Below the pieces are notes generated by a model. That model did no database searches. It saw only the letters and a program-made list of their open reading frames with translations, and had not been told where the DNA came from. Positions 30,795-32,157 of a stretch of DNA of 32,157 bases are shown piece by piece. Origin of the DNA: JBCBTD01 sp039818825 (GTDB taxonomy: Bacteria > Pseudomonadota > Alphaproteobacteria > Geminicoccales > Geminicoccaceae). The translations under genes were made by a program, and so were the position numbers. The stretch spans positions 1 to 32,157 of the forward strand of contig JBCBTD010000047.1 of NCBI GenBank assembly GCA_039818825.1, written 5' to 3'. Within the stretch, counting starts at the first letter, position 1. Every line of letters begins with the position of its first letter.

Positions 30795-32157
30795 ATGTTC
30801 GTCATCCACGACACCACCGTGGCCATGGTCGATGGCAGTAATCATGCGCTGACCGGAGCATCCATCGCCGTCGACGGTGGCGTGGTACGGGCGATCGGGG
30901 CGACCGCCGACGTGCTCAGGCACTATCCGGATGCCGAGCGGATTGCCGGCCGCGGCAAGGCCGTCTTCCCTGGCTTCGCCAACGTCCACACGCACTTCTC
31001 GCTGATCATCGCCAAGGGCATCTACGAGGATCTCTCGCCGCCGAACCAGCCGCCGTTCACGAGCGGTCTGGCACCGATACCGATCCCCGAACTGACCGAC
31101 GACGAGCTGCGGGCGATGGTGCGTCTGGCGGCGCTGGAAGCGATCCGCAGCGGGACGACGGCGGTGCTCGAGGACGGCTCGGGCATCGGCGCTTATGCCG
31201 AAGCCCTCGCGGACACGGGCCTGCGGCTGCTGCTTTGCGAGCGCGTTTGGGACAAGGCCAAGGGTGGGATCGGCGATCAGGGCGGCTTCGAGGTCGACCC
31301 GGCGATCGGGCGCGCCGGAATCGAGCGCTTCGAGGCGCTGTACCGTGAGTGGCATGGCGCCCTCGACGACCGTATCCAGGTCGGCATCGCCGCCTGGGCT
31401 CCCGACATGTGCTCGCCCGACCTCCTGCGCGAGCTGCGTGCGCTGCAGGAGGCCAAGGACTGCATCGCGACGATCCACCTGAACCAGATTTGGGGCGAGG
31501 TGGCCGCCGTCGAGGCCGTCCGCAGCCGGTTGCCGACCGAGTACTTGGCTGACGTCGGCTTTCTGAGTGACCGGCTGATCTGCGCCCATTGCCGCTGCAT
31601 GGCGCCACGCGAGGAGGTGGTGCTCGGCGCCGAGCACGCGGCGGTGGCGTTCAACTCGGCGATCGCCGCGCGTCGGGGACTCAGTCCGCGCATCCACGAG
31701 CTCGAGCAGGCCGGTTGCCGCATCGCCATGGGCTCCGACAACATGGCCGAGGACATGGTCGAGGTCACGCGGACGGGCCTGTTCATGGAGCGCGTGCGGC
31801 GCGGCGACGGGCGCGAGCCCACCCCTGAGGATGCCCTGCGTTGGGCGACCGTCAACGGCTATCGCGCCATGGGCATCGACGATGGCGGCACGCTACGCGT
31901 CGGCGACAAGGCCGACTTCATCGTCGTCGATCTCGAGCGCGCGCATCTGGTGCCGCACCTGCGGCCGGTTTCGACGTTCGTGCACCAGGGGCAGCCGCGG
32001 GACGTCGACGGCGTGGTCGTCGACGGCCGCTGGTTGATGCGCGACGGCCGCGTGCTGACGATGGACGAGCCGGCCGTCGTCCGCGAAGCCCAGATCGTTG
32101 CCGAACGGGCGTGGCGGCGTCTTTTCGAGCAGCGTCCCGATCTTCCCTGGCCCGACG
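30795..32157 (+). CDS. TRZ/ATZ-type metal-dependent amidohydrolase, 3' end beyond the window
   Basis: This is probably a deaminase or hydrolase acting on a heterocyclic nitrogen compound. The frame from the ATG at 30795 (GGAGGG 8 nt upstream) stays open for 454 codons to the window end. It has the amidohydrolase metal motif FANVHTHFSLI (H65, H67), then IHLNQIWGE (H228), CAHCRCM (H265) and MGSDNMAEDM (D315), and a C-terminal segment GTLRVGDKADFIVVDLERAH. In deaminases of this family the third motif is HxxE; here the acidic residue is Gln231. That change is known to accompany altered chemistry in some hydrolases, so the substrate is uncertain. Guanine- or 8-oxoguanine-like purines would fit the neighbouring ureide genes, but this is inference. 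Confidence 0.85.
   Translation, partial: MFVIHDTTVAMVDGSNHALTGASIAVDGGVVRAIGATADVLRHYPDAERIAGRGKAVFPGFANVHTHFSLIIAKGIYEDLSPPNQPPFTSGLAPIPIPELTDDELRAMVRLAALEAIRSGTTAVLEDGSGIGAYAEALADTGLRLLLCERVWDKAKGGIGDQGGFEVDPAIGRAGIERFEALYREWHGALDDRIQVGIAAWAPDMCSPDLLRELRALQEAKDCIATIHLNQIWGEVAAVEAVRSRLPTEYLADVGFLSDRLICAHCRCMAPREEVVLGAEHAAVAFNSAIAARRGLSPRIHELEQAGCRIAMGSDNMAEDMVEVTRTGLFMERVRRGDGREPTPEDALRWATVNGYRAMGIDDGGTLRVGDKADFIVVDLERAHLVPHLRPVSTFVHQGQPRDVDGVVVDGRWLMRDGRVLTMDEPAVVREAQIVAERAWRRLFEQRPDLPWPD

Overview
The window comes from a GC-rich bacterium. The closest fit is an alphaproteobacterium, possibly of the Rhodospirillales. This rests on the base composition, the alphaproteobacterial look of the NasTS and IS6 proteins, and RpoN-type promoters; it is an inference and no taxonomic marker gene is present.

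Left end (1-5500, minus strand): a type I-C CRISPR-Cas operon read leftwards, cas3 - [355-bp gap] - cas5c - cas8c (with an internal cas11c start) - cas7c, which runs off the edge. cas4-cas1-cas2 and the array should lie further left. The cas3-cas5c gap is AT-rich and holds the most unusual element. It has one lone 32-nt type I-C-like repeat. The ~31 nt after it resemble a second site in the same gap: guide positions 1-5 and 7-11 match, positions 6 and 12 do not, and the site sits directly behind a TTC PAM. A promoter and a mini-ORF with a good ribosome site lie between the two. This is the layout of a CreA/CreR-type crRNA-like regulator, in which Cascade represses a toxin (CreT) or the cas genes.

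5500-7030: a complete IS6-family element, the 3' remnant of a probable PIN-like toxin gene at its right edge, and non-coding sequence.

7035-21895 (plus strand): a complete assimilatory nitrate/nitrite cluster. A sigma-54-type promoter precedes nasT (ANTAR antiterminator) and nasS (nitrate sensor). A leader RNA follows with two A1/G4 hexaloop hairpins and an intrinsic terminator. After it come nrtA, nrtB, a twin-ATPase transporter subunit, a NirB-like FAD reductase, siroheme nitrite reductase, an Fe-S/FAD/NADPH flavoprotein, nasA and cysG, mostly overlapping or nearly so. NasS/NasT would read nitrate and let RNA polymerase pass the terminator.

21896-24120: accessory sequence with a frameshifted GSU2403-type nucleotidyltransferase gene behind a cluster of palindromes, and a decayed IS256-type transposase fragment.

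24125-32157: a purine/ureide nitrogen-scavenging region. It holds puuE (allantoinase) behind a consensus sigma-54 promoter, a convergent spermidine/putrescine-type ABC importer (ATPase, binding protein, two permeases) behind another sigma-54-like promoter, a GntR/FCD regulator, allA (ureidoglycolate lyase), and a TRZ/ATZ-type amidohydrolase cut by the window end. Three sigma-54-like promoters suggest that the nitrate and ureide genes share nitrogen-limitation control.
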